NCBI RefSeq assembly: GCF_025370935.1
Contig: NC_133481.1
Coordinates: 19,700,810 to 19,764,809, forward strand
Length of the DNA: 64,000 bases
DNA from: Choristoneura fumiferana
Lineage: Eukaryota > Arthropoda > Insecta > Lepidoptera > Tortricidae
Direction: 5' to 3'
Part shown: positions 34,942-45,385 of the stretch, piece after piece
Layout: the number at the start of each line of letters is the position of its first letter
Numbering within the stretch: position 1 is the stretch's first letter
Notes under the pieces: model-generated
What the model saw: only the letters and a program-made list of their open reading frames with translations
Database searches by the model: none
Told to the model about the DNA's origin: nothing
Program-made: the position numbers and the translations under genes

Positions 34942-35139
34942 TTAGTTCTTAACTTTGAGTTTGTCAGCGAGCGAGCACGACAGGCCAGTGCCGTCCGGTT
35001 CTACGTTCAACTGTTCGACTTTGCTGTCGTTGATAACCATAGAAAATCGCTTGGAGCGGAACCCGCCGAGGGGGGCAGAGTTGTGCCGAGGTCCAGGGCC
35101 TTGACGAAGTTGCCCGCTGGGGTCGGCGAGCATGCGAAT
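34942..35139 (-). CDS. Prx5: Prx5 exon 3 (resolving cysteine), with two compensating frame shifts
   Basis: Acceptor TTTCAG, TAA stop at 34942-34944. Starts IRMLADPSG and ends SKRFSMVINDSKVEQLNVEP then DGTGLSCSLADK, both typical of Prx5. Between them about 14 residues read as QLRQGPGPRHNSAP. The expected sequence (NFVKALDLGTTLPP) is in the next frame. One extra base in the CCC at 35113-35115 and one missing base in the G run at 35070-35075 explain this exactly. The frame is open as given. Confidence 0.9.
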   Translation of the reverse strand: MRMLADPSGQLRQGPGPRHNSAPLGGFRSKRFSMVINDSKVEQLNVEPDGTGLSCSLADKLKVKN

Positions 35140-38100
35140 CTGAAAGCGAAAAGGAAACAGGTTATAAAATACCCTTGTAGTAAGACTTCCAGGTGTTTTA
35201 AATTATCTGTGGTCTGTTTTTTACGAGTAGTTTTATACTTATTCACTTTCATTTCTTCAATTTGTCTGTTTGTAATTGATATGGTTGGTACTGGTCCGTG
35301 TTGATCAATATGTAAAAGGTGTAAATTATAATCTTTGCCAGCCAGTTCCTTTTGTCGGAGGAATCGCATCGCAAAGAAAATGTTAAAAATTACTATTTAT
35401 TGCCACGACAGCAGTATAAGTATTATTATCTTTTACACTGAGCCACGTCACTTCTCCCTTTGTCTATGGTTTTAATTTCTTAATTTCTTTTTATTTAATT
35501 TTTTTTTCTCCGTCTGACTGGGCAAAGGAACTGGCTCATGCATACATGTTTATTTAACGTTTGGGCTCCACAGAAAACCAGCGTTACTGCACATAATGTG
35601 CGGCAACACATGCTGAGTGGAGACCCTTTTTGGTATCCTGCCGTGTCACCTAGTAACATAGTTTTAGTGCTAGTTCTAGTCTTAGTTTTAGGTGGTACTT
35701 TTTGGAGCCAACATAAACTTTTCTTTCTTCTTTCTTATTCGGGAATAATTATAACAGATGGTTGAATTAATTTGTCTAAGCATTAAACAGAAGACTCACC
35801 TCTGTAAAGGGTTTTCCGCAGTACATTACTGAACATTGGTCAACCACGACTAAAATCCTGAATAATACAGGGTCTTCAGTCAAACTAACTCAACCACCTG
35901 CTAAAATATGCCAAATAAAGGAGGGTGGCATAATTGGCCTAATGACCAATAAGGACAAGCGATATGTCACTGGAGAGCTTATTTTAACTTCTAAAACTTT
36001 TAGTATGACAGGTAGTCCCAAATCTTTGTCTAAAAAAAGTTACCACTGCATAAAAGTAGGTTTTTTCGATACTAAGTAAGTTCCTGTATTTTAATTTATT
36101 GAATCAGGCGTTACTTTGCGGAGGTCCATATCAATGAACTAAAAGAATTTCCTTGCTCACCCACGACCTTACGATAGCTAAGCTTACGCAAAATATGCGT
36201 GTTTATGCAGTTCCTCCACCTCCACACTGTGAGAACACACACAAATCACACAAACTCATCCATCACCACACTGACGAGTTTCGAACTCAACCAGAGCTCA
36301 TCTTCAGAGGTACACAACCGTACAAAATGCTACCAGTTGTTAGACTAACAAACCACAACCACCGTTTTCATTTGTCACTGTAACTCCCCAAGTACCCACA
36401 TATATTTTATCAAACAAAACAAAACTACCCACAAATTATTAATAAATTTAACCGTCCTATAAAACTACTTGATTTTTATTTATTTACTGTATGTAAAAGC
36501 ATGTTTTATTAACTACCATTGCTGAAATTAGATCCAAGCCGTAGCAGGAAATGAAACTTAATTTACCTGCTCATTAACTTAACACGCATATTTTGCACAA
36601 GCTTAGCTATCGCAAGGTCGCGGATGAGCAAAGAAATTCTTTTGGTTTATTTTCCCGTATGTTGATGATTTTGAATCATGATTTTGTTTTGCGTTGAGTT
36701 TTCATATTTTTCTACACAGGGATTCGAGATTGGCCGCCGTAAAAAAGTTGTAGAATATAAAAAAAAACCTTTCCAATGATATAAGGCTTGTCGTTATTGG
36801 TTCCTAGCCCAGTGCCCAATCCTCCTTTAAAAACATTATATTATTATTGTGGGATATATACCATTTTGTTCTACCAGAACAATGTCCCGTTTATTATGTC
36901 TCTCTCGATGCGTATATTATTTTATTTTTCCCTTAACTTCTTATTTTATTTTGTAATGTGTCAATTGAATAACTTTGTTGTTTGGAATGCGACATGGGCA
37001 GTACAGTACAATGCACAATGTCCTTGGCTGTCTGGTCTGTGTTTTACCATGACGCAGTTCAAGAACTTAACGAATAAACAAATACAGAAAAATTAATAGG
37101 TAACTTCATTTCGCAATATTTTTGAAAGAAAGAGTAAAAAATTAAATGAGGGCGCTACTTTCTCAGCAACTGTCACCTTTTTGGAATGAAACGCCAGCAT
37201 GGCAACACATTCCTATGTAACTTTTTAATACTTATTTCTTTCATCTGCAAATCCACATACCAGCAGCATACCACTCTCAGGTCTGCGATGCACACATGTG
37301 CCTGTAGCTTATATATTTTTATGCAAGTAGCTGGTGGGCCAATCAACTATTTTACCCACACTGGGCGTTTCCTCCGTTACCAAAATTGTCTCTGGCGTTA
37401 CCAACAAATCGTACTTCCAACAAGATATTACACGGTTTAATAGGTTGAACTTACGTAGGATGGCATGTATCCATGTACACCATCTATTAAATTACAGAAA
37501 AAACATGTTTACTTACAAAAATCTGCAATTGATTGAAAAATGTCGTGTACAGATTAGTGTGGGTAAAAAAGTTGATTGGCCCTGGTAAGCAGGCGTAGGC
37601 GTAATTTCGTAAAAATATGATACAACTACTTGCAAACAACAATGCGCAAGCTAGAGCATGTGGTAGGTATAGTCGGATTCATGAACTTGTGAGCAAAAAT
37701 TTGATCAAAAATATCTGACTGGACACGACTCTATTGTTAACGGCGTAGAAGCGTGTCAGTTCAAATATTTTTGATCAAATTTTTGCGCACAAGTTTATGA
37801 ACTCGACTGTACTAAGGCCTTCATTGTGATACCTTTACTTCCAAACGTCAAACATTCAATCAAATTCACTAATTAAAATTTATCATAGCATTTGCAAAAG
37901 ATTACATATTTCCTTGATATCGAAAATCAAATCAGTTTTATCAGTTAGAGCGTTATCTATACCATCCATCGACTAACATAATAAAACTGGCATCAACAGA
38001 TTATCAACCGTAACTTTATGGTAACTCGCTCCAATAAGATAGAAACTCAAGTCTAAATATTGACGAAATCAATTGCCAGTAGTGCATAAATTGGTTGATA

Positions 38101-41100
38101 AGACATAGCTTAGCATAGCTTTTTTTATGAGCTACCTTGGAGGTAGTTTGTGCCCAATACCAGCCAAAGGTTGTTTTTGTCATAATCCAGAAATCAATAG
38201 CCAATGTTAGCTGTGACTAAAATAGCCGTTTAATCAATAACAATATCTACTTTGGAACAGGGGACCTAATTTTAGGGTTCCGTAGCGAAAATGGAACCCT
38301 TATAGTTTCGCCATTTCTGTCTGTCTGTCTGTGTGTCCGTCCGCGACTTGGCTCAGGGATTATCAATGCTAGAAAGTTGTAATTTTGCACGAATATACAG
38401 GGTGGCCCATTTATATCGGTCAGCATGGGAAAGTCTGAAACTATACGACATACGAAAATTTCTTCTTAGGAACCATGACATCGATTTTAATAACAAGAAA
38501 AACTGCATTCATGCATTTAAAAAAAACCTGTACTCAGCTCGGAATCGAACCCGGTTGTTTGAAAAAAAAAAAAAAACTTCGAACAGTGCAGTTTTTCTTG
38601 TTATTAAAATCGATGTCATGGTTCCTAAGAAGAAATTTTCGTATGTCGTATAGTTTCTGACTTTCCCATACTGACCGATATAAATGGGCCACCCTGTATA
38701 TGTAACTATGCCGACAAAATGGTACATTCAAAATTAAGAAAATTTTTTTTTAGAGTAACTACCTCCCATAGACGTAAAGCGGGGGTGATTTTTTTCCTCA
38801 TCCAACCTTATAGTGTGGGGTATCTTTTAAAACCATTAGGGGTTGCTAAAATGGTTTTTCGATTCAGTGATGTGTTTTCAAAATATTCAACTTTAAAGTG
38901 CAAATTTTCATTAAAATCGAGCGTCGTCCGCTCTAAAATCTAAACCGGTGGGTGGAAAAATTTGAAAAAAATCAGGATGGTAGTAAATATAATATCAACC
39001 TTACAAGGCAAACTATAATGGTTAAGTTTTCATGAGAATTATTAGTAGTTTAAGAGTAAATAGCAGCCTAAGGTATAAAATATTACCTAAACTTGGAATA
39101 TTCCATACAAAATTCGAAATCCATAGAAAAATATACGAAATACATACTTCCGCCAGGTAGGTACTTACAAAATCAAAATCCTGCTGGTTTACATAAAATT
39201 TTGTTCATGTATCGGATAAAAAGAAATAATAAAAGTAGCTACTCCGTAAAAAAACATATTTTATCCAATGACACGACAATGTACGACGTGAATTACATTA
39301 AAACGGTACTTCCGTTACTCAAGCAACGACCATTTAAGTTTGAGAATGTCATTTGGTTTAATTAAGTGCAACTGTACACAGCAAGGCCAACGCTCGAAAT
39401 AACAAAGATAAGCAAACAATAATGTTGCCGTGCGACTCGGAAAGTACAGTTAGCATGCTAATGAAGGAATTGTCAAGAGGTACGAAGGTCGTAAGGTAAG
39501 TTACACGCGGCGACTTTTGGCAGAGCAGCGACAAACGCGCGACTGTATTGCGTCGGAGACACTATACTATACGCGCCACTAAACGCACTATACGTGCTAT
39601 GCTATAGCATCTATGGTGTAGCTTGCCCCAGTTGGGCCCGGTAAATTAATAAAACATGTCACCGATTGTTCTAATCGCAAAGTAAGCAAAATTTATGTTA
39701 TGGTATGACCACAAAACAGAAATGTACGTAAATGTATGTACGTAATGCATACGTACGTATGAAGTAAATCTCATGTACCTACTTCACTTTTCATACCTAT
39801 GCTCGGCGGTCGCTCTAGGGTTGTCAACTATGGCTTATAGACAAAAAACTATTGTGGTAAAGGCACTCACATCTAGTTGTGAAATATAAATTAAGAATAA
39901 CTAAAATATTTTAATGTTAATGTCATTATTACAAATTTCTCACAGAAAATATCGCGGATAAAATATCGGGACCGCACGACACGAACTTCGAGTTTCGAGT
40001 TTCGTAGTAGCCCTGCAGTGTCCATGTGTGCGGTGCTCGAGCACACTGTATGTAGATTGATTTCTGTACCTTTCTGTTTTGTGGTATGACTACTAGCAGG
40101 GTAGGCAGCACTAGCGCTGGCTACCCCACTGTGGGGGGTGGCGCATTACCAACTGCCTACCCTGCCTGGGTACGGTGAAGGAATCTGAATCACGTACCAG
40201 GGTAGGGTGGAACCTTTGTGCTACTAATGTCATGTTGACATCCCATACATTTTCCAAAGAAATCATAGTAAAATTGATTATGAAAAGGTTCCACCTTGGT
40301 GCGTGATTCAGTTTCCTTGACTGTAAGACAAGGTAGATACATACTTTTAAATACTTACTTATTAAACACCCAAGACTCGAGAACAAACAATTTTGTATTT
40401 ATCAAGCAAACGAATTTGAGGTGGTCAATCGAGCGCCGCACGCAATGTAAGAGAACTTGTACGTTTTTTCTTGCAGGTCTAAATTGGACTGTAGTTCGCG
40501 CGTGTATATGTATAAAGTATAAATGTATACGATTAGCCATTGTATCAATACTGTATGGCGTTTGTATTGCTGTTGTTGCTAAAAGTCGGTGTGTAACCGG
40601 TCTAAAACGAACAACATACCTCCAGTATTTAAAAATTAACTATTCATTAGGCAGTGGGAGTTGGGAAACGTGTCGGCAAGGCAAGGGTATTGATTTTATT
40701 AAAAAAAAAGCAGGGGCTGGTATTGAAGCGTTATATATATCTATAATAACAGTTTTGAACAGTTTTAAATATTCCTAGCTACATGAGACGCCAATTTTCC
40801 TTGAACAACTTCATTGTGGATTTTATTTAGTGTTTTTGTTACCCGCAAGAAGTTAAGGAAACAATAATTTACACTAAGTACTGAGTGATGGTCGCGTCAT
40901 AACCAAATGACTAGCTTTGACCTGACGTTTCATTTATTGTATGGGACAGCACAGCAGGGAAAATCCCGTCATATTCACTTGTTTGTGAGACAGCAGTTTT
41001 TATTTGAAGAAGAATATTATAAGAAGCAGCTCAAATAATATTGGCAAATTATATCGTAGAGCTTGTTTATAATATTATCATTTATCATTATCATAGATCA

Positions 41101-44100
41101 ATAGTGTGGCCCTGATTTGTAACTAATCAACATACCAATGCATTGGTAAGGATGATAATATGACGCAAAGTGACCCAATTAATCAATGAATAGACAAATA
41201 ATGGACAAATACCACTGCAGTAATAGTAAGGAAAATAATAAGGATAATTATTGTATTTATGAAGTCAGTTAAATAAAAAAAAACGGCCAAGAGCGTGTCG
41301 GACACGCCCAAAATAGGGTTCCGTAGCCTTTACGGAAAAAATAAATAATATTTTTCTAAGGATTTCGTATTTTATACGGAATCTTCCAAGTTTAGGTATA
41401 TTTTATACCTTAGGCTGCTATTTACTCATAAACTACTAATAATTCTCAAGCAAACTTAGCCGTTATAGTTTTCCTTGAAAGTTAGATATACTTACTACCA
41501 TCCTGATTTTTCAAATTTTTCCACCCACCAGTTTAGACGCTCGATTTTAATGAAAATTTGCACTTTAAAGTTGAATATTTCGCAAACAAATCACTGAATC
41601 GAAAAATCGTTTTAGCAATCCCCTAATGGTTTTAAAAGACCTATCCAACGATACCCACACTATAGGGGTTGGATGAGAATTCTGCTCCAATGGACAGAAG
41701 AGTCATATAAAAAAAAAACACAAGTTAATTTTTCGGAAAGGATTCTCTTCATTATTAACCTTCGCTTTATCCATATTAAATTACATATCTGGGTCTGGCT
41801 CACGAGCGTTTTGCCCGCCCGTTCCAGTGTGTTATGAATATTGATGCATACAATAACTATTTGCGTCAACTTCTGATACAAGTAGTTTCTCTTTGAAGTG
41901 AAGTATTCATCCTTATATTAGTAGAAACGGGCCATCGTTTGTATGCATCAATATTGATAACACACTGGAACGAGCAGGCAAAACGCTTGTGAGCTACACC
42001 CATCTATTGTAAAAATAAAATGAAATGTATTTATTCTCAGCCAACTTTTTCCTTCATAGAATTTTAGTAACAAAAGCAACAAGAACTATATTAATAGAAT
42101 GTATTACGAATGTGTATTCATTAGGTGGTATGTTATAACAAAGTTGCAGAAACAGCGTGCAGCATGTTGAACCTGCCTTATAATATTGTGCTACTGGAAG
42201 TGGGTGTATGCCTATTTGTAACATTTTAAAAAGCTTGTATTAAAGTTTGGAAAAAGAATGCTTAGTTAGTGAGATCAAATTATAAATTTAAATTAAGTAC
42301 AATTGAAAAATATTTTTATTTCTCTTTTTTTTTGAGGCTTTGAACACTCCAGCTGATCATGTCAGCCTCATATGCAAGGGATATATAAAAAAATTGGTAA
42401 ATGCAAATGGCTCTGTCAGATGTTGGCTCTGAGAGCCTACAATTGACCTGGCCATTGTGCATGGGGCCCAAACCGCCAAGTACCCTTCTCCTCAAGTCTG
42501 AGTTCCGAGCACATTCCAACAACAAATGGACCATTGAAATTTAAACAAAACCAGACAGTGATAACCTTTGACTTATAGCGCTTATCTCATTATAGTTGGT
42601 GATAATTCCTATTGCATTATACTATGATGTTTGTGCAAGCTTGAGACATTCTTTTAGGCTGCAGACTGGATGTCAAGTCAAGACTAGATGAGTACTAGAA
42701 ACTTGACATTTATTGTAATATCCCACTTACGATTTTATCTAAACTTAATAAGAGAGTGAGAGGAACAGTTCATCAACGGGCAGCAAGCGTTTTCGCAGTT
42801 CACTGACGCTTTATGCACAGTGATTACCTCGCAGCACAAGCAATGAACAGAGAGCCCTCACCATGCTGCTGCCCACGGGCATTCAGTCCTGCAGGGCTAC
42901 TACGAAACTCGAAACTCGAAGTTCGTATCGTACCGCCCCTCTTGCTCTCGTATTAAATAGTATATGTATGTGTCAGAGGGACCGCACGACACGAACTTCA
43001 ACGAGTTTCGAGTTTCGTAGTAGCCCTGCAGATTTGACACAATATTAGGGCTGTAAAAGTCTTGGTACCCGTATGTATTTGTTACTTTATTAACCATTAC
43101 TCGTTTACTATCGTATTGTTACTCGTATTGTTACTTTTGATGCAACCATGAAGCAGAAACACCACATCCCATCATCATACGGCATAAACAAACGGACTTT
43201 ATACAAAGCAAAACCAAACTGTATCATTATTGTATCATTGGTCTAGATGTGACACACCATAACTGTTTTTTTTTAATGCGGTTTGTAATGTTCTGATGTA
43301 TATTTTTAAGTGATTATTGTAATAAATGTAAAGTAATATTGTAATTATAATAATTAATTTTAATTTATGACAATATTATAAAGCTGAAGAGTTGTTTTAT
43401 TTGTTCATGTGAAATCTTGCATTTAAACTCCAGGATTTTACTAAATTCTCATGAGAATTCCCGAAAGTCCTACCGCTTAGCATGAGCAAGAACTAAACAC
43501 ACACTTCCACATTTATGATGTAGATACTTTTAGAAAATTATTTCCGTTAAAAAAAAAGGAGTTTAAAATAACATCCTAACATCCTGTTTTATAAACTGAA
43601 AGCAAAGTAGCACCTGAACCAAATAAATATTTATAAAAAACAGTTTAAATTCCAGTTGTGCACTATTATTAGTAAACAGCAACAAAAAAAAACAATTTGA
43701 TTGGTAATACTTCACATTGTTGTGCAACTTCCTTCTACTAAGTTAAGTCTTCAAAATTTAAATAGTGACTTAATAGGCTCTGTAAATCAAGGTATTTTTT
43801 TTTCTTTTTTTTGTAGGTAGAATTTTTGAAAAATATAATCTCTTACCTTTCCTTTGGTATTGTGCTGGGCGCCCCAGGCAGCCATCACGTAGGGATCATT
43901 CACGGAGATACACACGATCTCGTCGACACCTTCAGACTTCATTTTATCCGCATTCTGGACGTATCCAGGCAGATGGGTCTTCGAGCAACCAGGTGTGAAA
44001 GCTCCGGGAACGGCGAACAAAACCACTTTTTTTCCCGCCGTCAACTCGCAAATATTTACTTTATTCGCTGGCGAATCCTCGAACAGATCCGCTGCCGGCA

Positions 44101-44280
44101 GATTATCACCAACCTAAAAGTAACACGTAATTAATAAGCCTGAAGTTACATAATACACAAATAAATTAAATATACAACCTTAATAGGAGCCATGGCTAAC
44201 TGGGACGTGTGCAGCGCTCGTGCCGTTCGCGAGGTAAATGCAGAAATGCCTCGAATAATTAAGGAGGTCGTGGGAAACAT
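34942..44280 (-). CDS. Prx5: Peroxiredoxin-5 (atypical 2-Cys), complete 3-exon gene
   Basis: Thiol peroxidase that reduces peroxides and peroxynitrite in mitochondria, cytosol and peroxisomes (family knowledge). Exons, 5' to 3' on the minus strand: 44280-44179, 44113-43847, 35139-34942; 567 nt, 188 aa. Residues 1-30 form a basic, serine/threonine-rich presequence without acidic residues (MFPTTSLIIRGISAFTSRTA), a likely mitochondrial targeting signal. A second ATG (MAPIK) could start a cytosolic form. The peroxidatic Cys77 lies in PGAFTPGCSKTH; the resolving Cys178 in DGTGLSCSL. All junctions are phase 0; the intron 1 donor (GTTGTA) is weak. The last exon has two compensating one-base shifts. 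Intron 2 is 8.7 kb of repeats. Divergently paired with Tnpo-SR. Confidence 0.93.
36098..36652. mobile_element. Foldback element, copy 2, in Prx5 intron 2
   Basis: Left arm complete (TTATTGAATCAGGCGTTACT, then AATGAACTAAAAGAATTTCC); right arm AACACGCATATTTTGCACAA ... GAGCAAAGAAATTCTTTTGG, truncated. The interior is longer than in copy 1 at 5597-5937. Together the two copies define an element with inverted arms over 120 bases. Confidence 0.85.
37668..37812. mobile_element. Hairpin MITE in Prx5 intron 2
   Basis: Arms with GCAAAAATTTGATCAAAAAT and complement, ends GTCGGATTCATGAACTTGTG and CAAGTTTATGAACTCGACTG. Confidence 0.75.
38272..39118 (-). repeat. Repeat family D, long copy, interrupted by a MITE
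   Basis: Runs from GGGTTCCGTAGCGAAAATGG to the complement of the family's CGTATTTTATACGGAATCTTCC segment. A 299 bp MITE sits inside at 38398-38696. Confidence 0.75.
38398..38696. mobile_element. Long-arm hairpin MITE nested in family D (TATA duplication)
   Basis: Arms of about 120 bases, nearly identical, starting CAGGGTGGCCCATTTATATC, with a spacer of about 60 bases containing an A15 run. TATA at 38394-38397 and 38697-38700 (or TA, with TA at the element ends). The repeat on both sides continues in register. Confidence 0.88.
39119..39960. other. Prx5 intron, no gene
   Basis: AT-rich. 39710-39760 has a GTACGTA/TACGTAC-rich stretch. Confidence 0.45.
39965..40020. mobile_element. Palindromic MITE family 1, half copy
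   Basis: Single arm GACCGCACGACACGAACTTC to GTAGTAGCCCTGC. Confidence 0.7.
40110..40325. repeat. Inverted repeat with GGTAC/GTGATTCAG ends
   Basis: Arms GAATCTGAATCACGTACCAG then GGGTGGAACC, and GGTTCCACCTTGGTGCGTGA TTCAGTTTCC; preceded by paired GGGTAGGCAG/CTGCCTACCC. Likely a MITE; borders not fixed. Confidence 0.55.
40420..40495. mobile_element. MITE family 3, half copy
   Basis: GGTCAATCGAGCGCCGCACG ... TTTCTTGCAGGTCTAAATTG, as in 11801-11920. Confidence 0.65.
41279..41672 (+). repeat. Repeat family D
   Basis: Near-full copy starting AAACGGCCAAGAGCGTGTCG, very close to 13926-14345. Confidence 0.8.
41796..41996. repeat. Inverted pair, possible decayed transposase ends
   Basis: Arms of about 55 bases (GCGTTTTGCC, GTTCCAGTGTGTTAT, ATTGATGCATACAA and complement). 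Minus translation VCINIHNTLERAG vaguely recalls the LHN motif of Harbinger nucleases; this is weak. Confidence 0.5.
42316..42540 (-). mobile_element. Non-LTR retrotransposon ORF2 C-terminal relic
   Basis: Minus translation MVHLLLECARNSDLRRRVLG resembles the HxxxxC zinc-knuckle tail after the reverse transcriptase in Jockey/CR1-like LINEs. Short and isolated. Confidence 0.5.
42890..43035. mobile_element. Palindromic MITE family 1, full copy
   Basis: CCTGCAGGGCTACTACGAAA ... CTCTCGTATTAAATAGTATA ... TTTCGTAGTAGCCCTGCAG. The ends suggest the full element starts in GCAGGGCTACTACGAAACTC. Confidence 0.85.
43040..43840. other. Prx5 intron 2 proximal part, no gene
   Basis: AT-rich, nothing recognised. 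Confidence 0.5.
43847..44113 (-). CDS. Prx5: Prx5 exon 2 (peroxidatic cysteine)
   Basis: 89 codons, acceptor TTTTAG, donor GTAAGA. Starts VGDNLPAADLFEDSP and holds VLFAVPGAFTPGCSKTHLPG with the peroxidatic cysteine, then VCISVNDPYVMAAWGAQHN. This is almost collinear with human PRDX5 with no gaps seen. Confidence 0.96.
44179..44280 (-). CDS. Prx5: Prx5 exon 1 (mitochondrial presequence)
   Basis: 34 codons, MFPTTSLIIRG to MAPIK. Rich in Arg, Ser and Thr with no acidic residue, as expected for a matrix-targeting helix. The donor is GTTGTA, weak but in phase with exon 2. The internal methionine at residue 30 sits just before the conserved start of the Prx5 fold. Confidence 0.85.
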
Positions 44281-45271
44281 TGGCGGTGTATGTATTTTTT
44301 ATTGAAGTTAATTTGACACCTGAATGATTCAGTCAGGCTGAATCGATTGATTTGCCGGTGAGTGACGGTGAGCGAATTGTTGAATGGATTGAATGACCTT
44401 CAATTTACGTCAGTGACTCGGCTAGGGCTAGGCTAGGAATTCATTTCCTATAAGAAACCACTAGGAAGGAAACAATCATTAACTAACATTAAAAAAATTA
44501 TATAACTAGCAACTAAAAACCGATATACATTATTTTATTATCAAATTAGTATTGAATACCCAATTATTATATTTCTAATAACAATGTTAAAGTATGTCAT
44601 TGACATCTATGTGCCTATTATGTATGTCAGTCATGTTTGCTAATATTATCATTCTTGCGGATTTTACTTGAAATTCAATTTAAATTATTTTTGAGAAAAA
44701 GTATTTTTATGACGATGACATAGTTACACAGCTAAATGAGTGCTAATTCCAGGCTAATTCCTTAGTATATCTCTGCAGATATAGTGCGATTCAAAAAACA
44801 ATTTTCACGTAAAAAATAGTAGATTATTTTACAACAAATGAACGTGATGTGATAATATAGTGCAGCAAAAATAATTCATGTGAAAAGCCATATTACGCCT
44901 AGGTACTTTAATGCTTTACAGTAAGCATGAGAAGCTAAAGGTATAAATAGGACAGACTAAAATGACTGATGAGATGACTTTCTAATTTTTTAGTTTAGAA
45001 AATTTGCTGCTGTATGGGCTTAGTTCGTTTTGCATATAGCTGAAAGGATGAACTTTAAAAAAAAAATAAGACACGTCAAATTTTATTCTAGCAACATTTT
45101 ACAGTTCGTTCATTTCATTTCATTCGAGCATTTTTCACTCGTTTGCTTGTTTGATTATTTTACTTCGATATTTCGTTGTATTCTACATACGATAGTATGT
45201 GATTTATACTGTTTTTAGTGTTTCGAAAGTGTGGTGCCGTGAATCCCCTACGTATCGGAAGCGAACACGCC
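44281..45271. promoter_or_regulatory. Divergent promoter interval, Prx5 / Tnpo-SR
   Basis: 991 bases separate the two start codons, which point away from each other, so both promoters must lie here unless there are further untranslated exons. The sequence is AT-rich, with no ORF of note and no clear TATA box at a sensible distance. I see no strong single motif, so only the arrangement supports the call. Confidence 0.6.
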
Positions 45272-45385
45272 ATGGATACGCCGTCAATGGACACTATTTA
45301 TCAGGCCATAAGTGCTCTGTACGATAACCCCAATGCAAATGAAAAAGAAAAGGCTTCAAAGTGGCTAGGAGAGATTCAAAAGTCA
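45272..45385 (+). CDS. Tnpo-SR: Tnpo-SR exon 1 (start codon)
   Basis: 38 codons, phase 0 at the end, followed by a GTAAGT donor. Encodes the N-terminal helix pair of the first HEAT repeat, including YQAISALYDN and KASKWLGEIQKS. Upstream in frame only a GTG is seen, so the ATG at 45272 is preferred. Confidence 0.9.
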
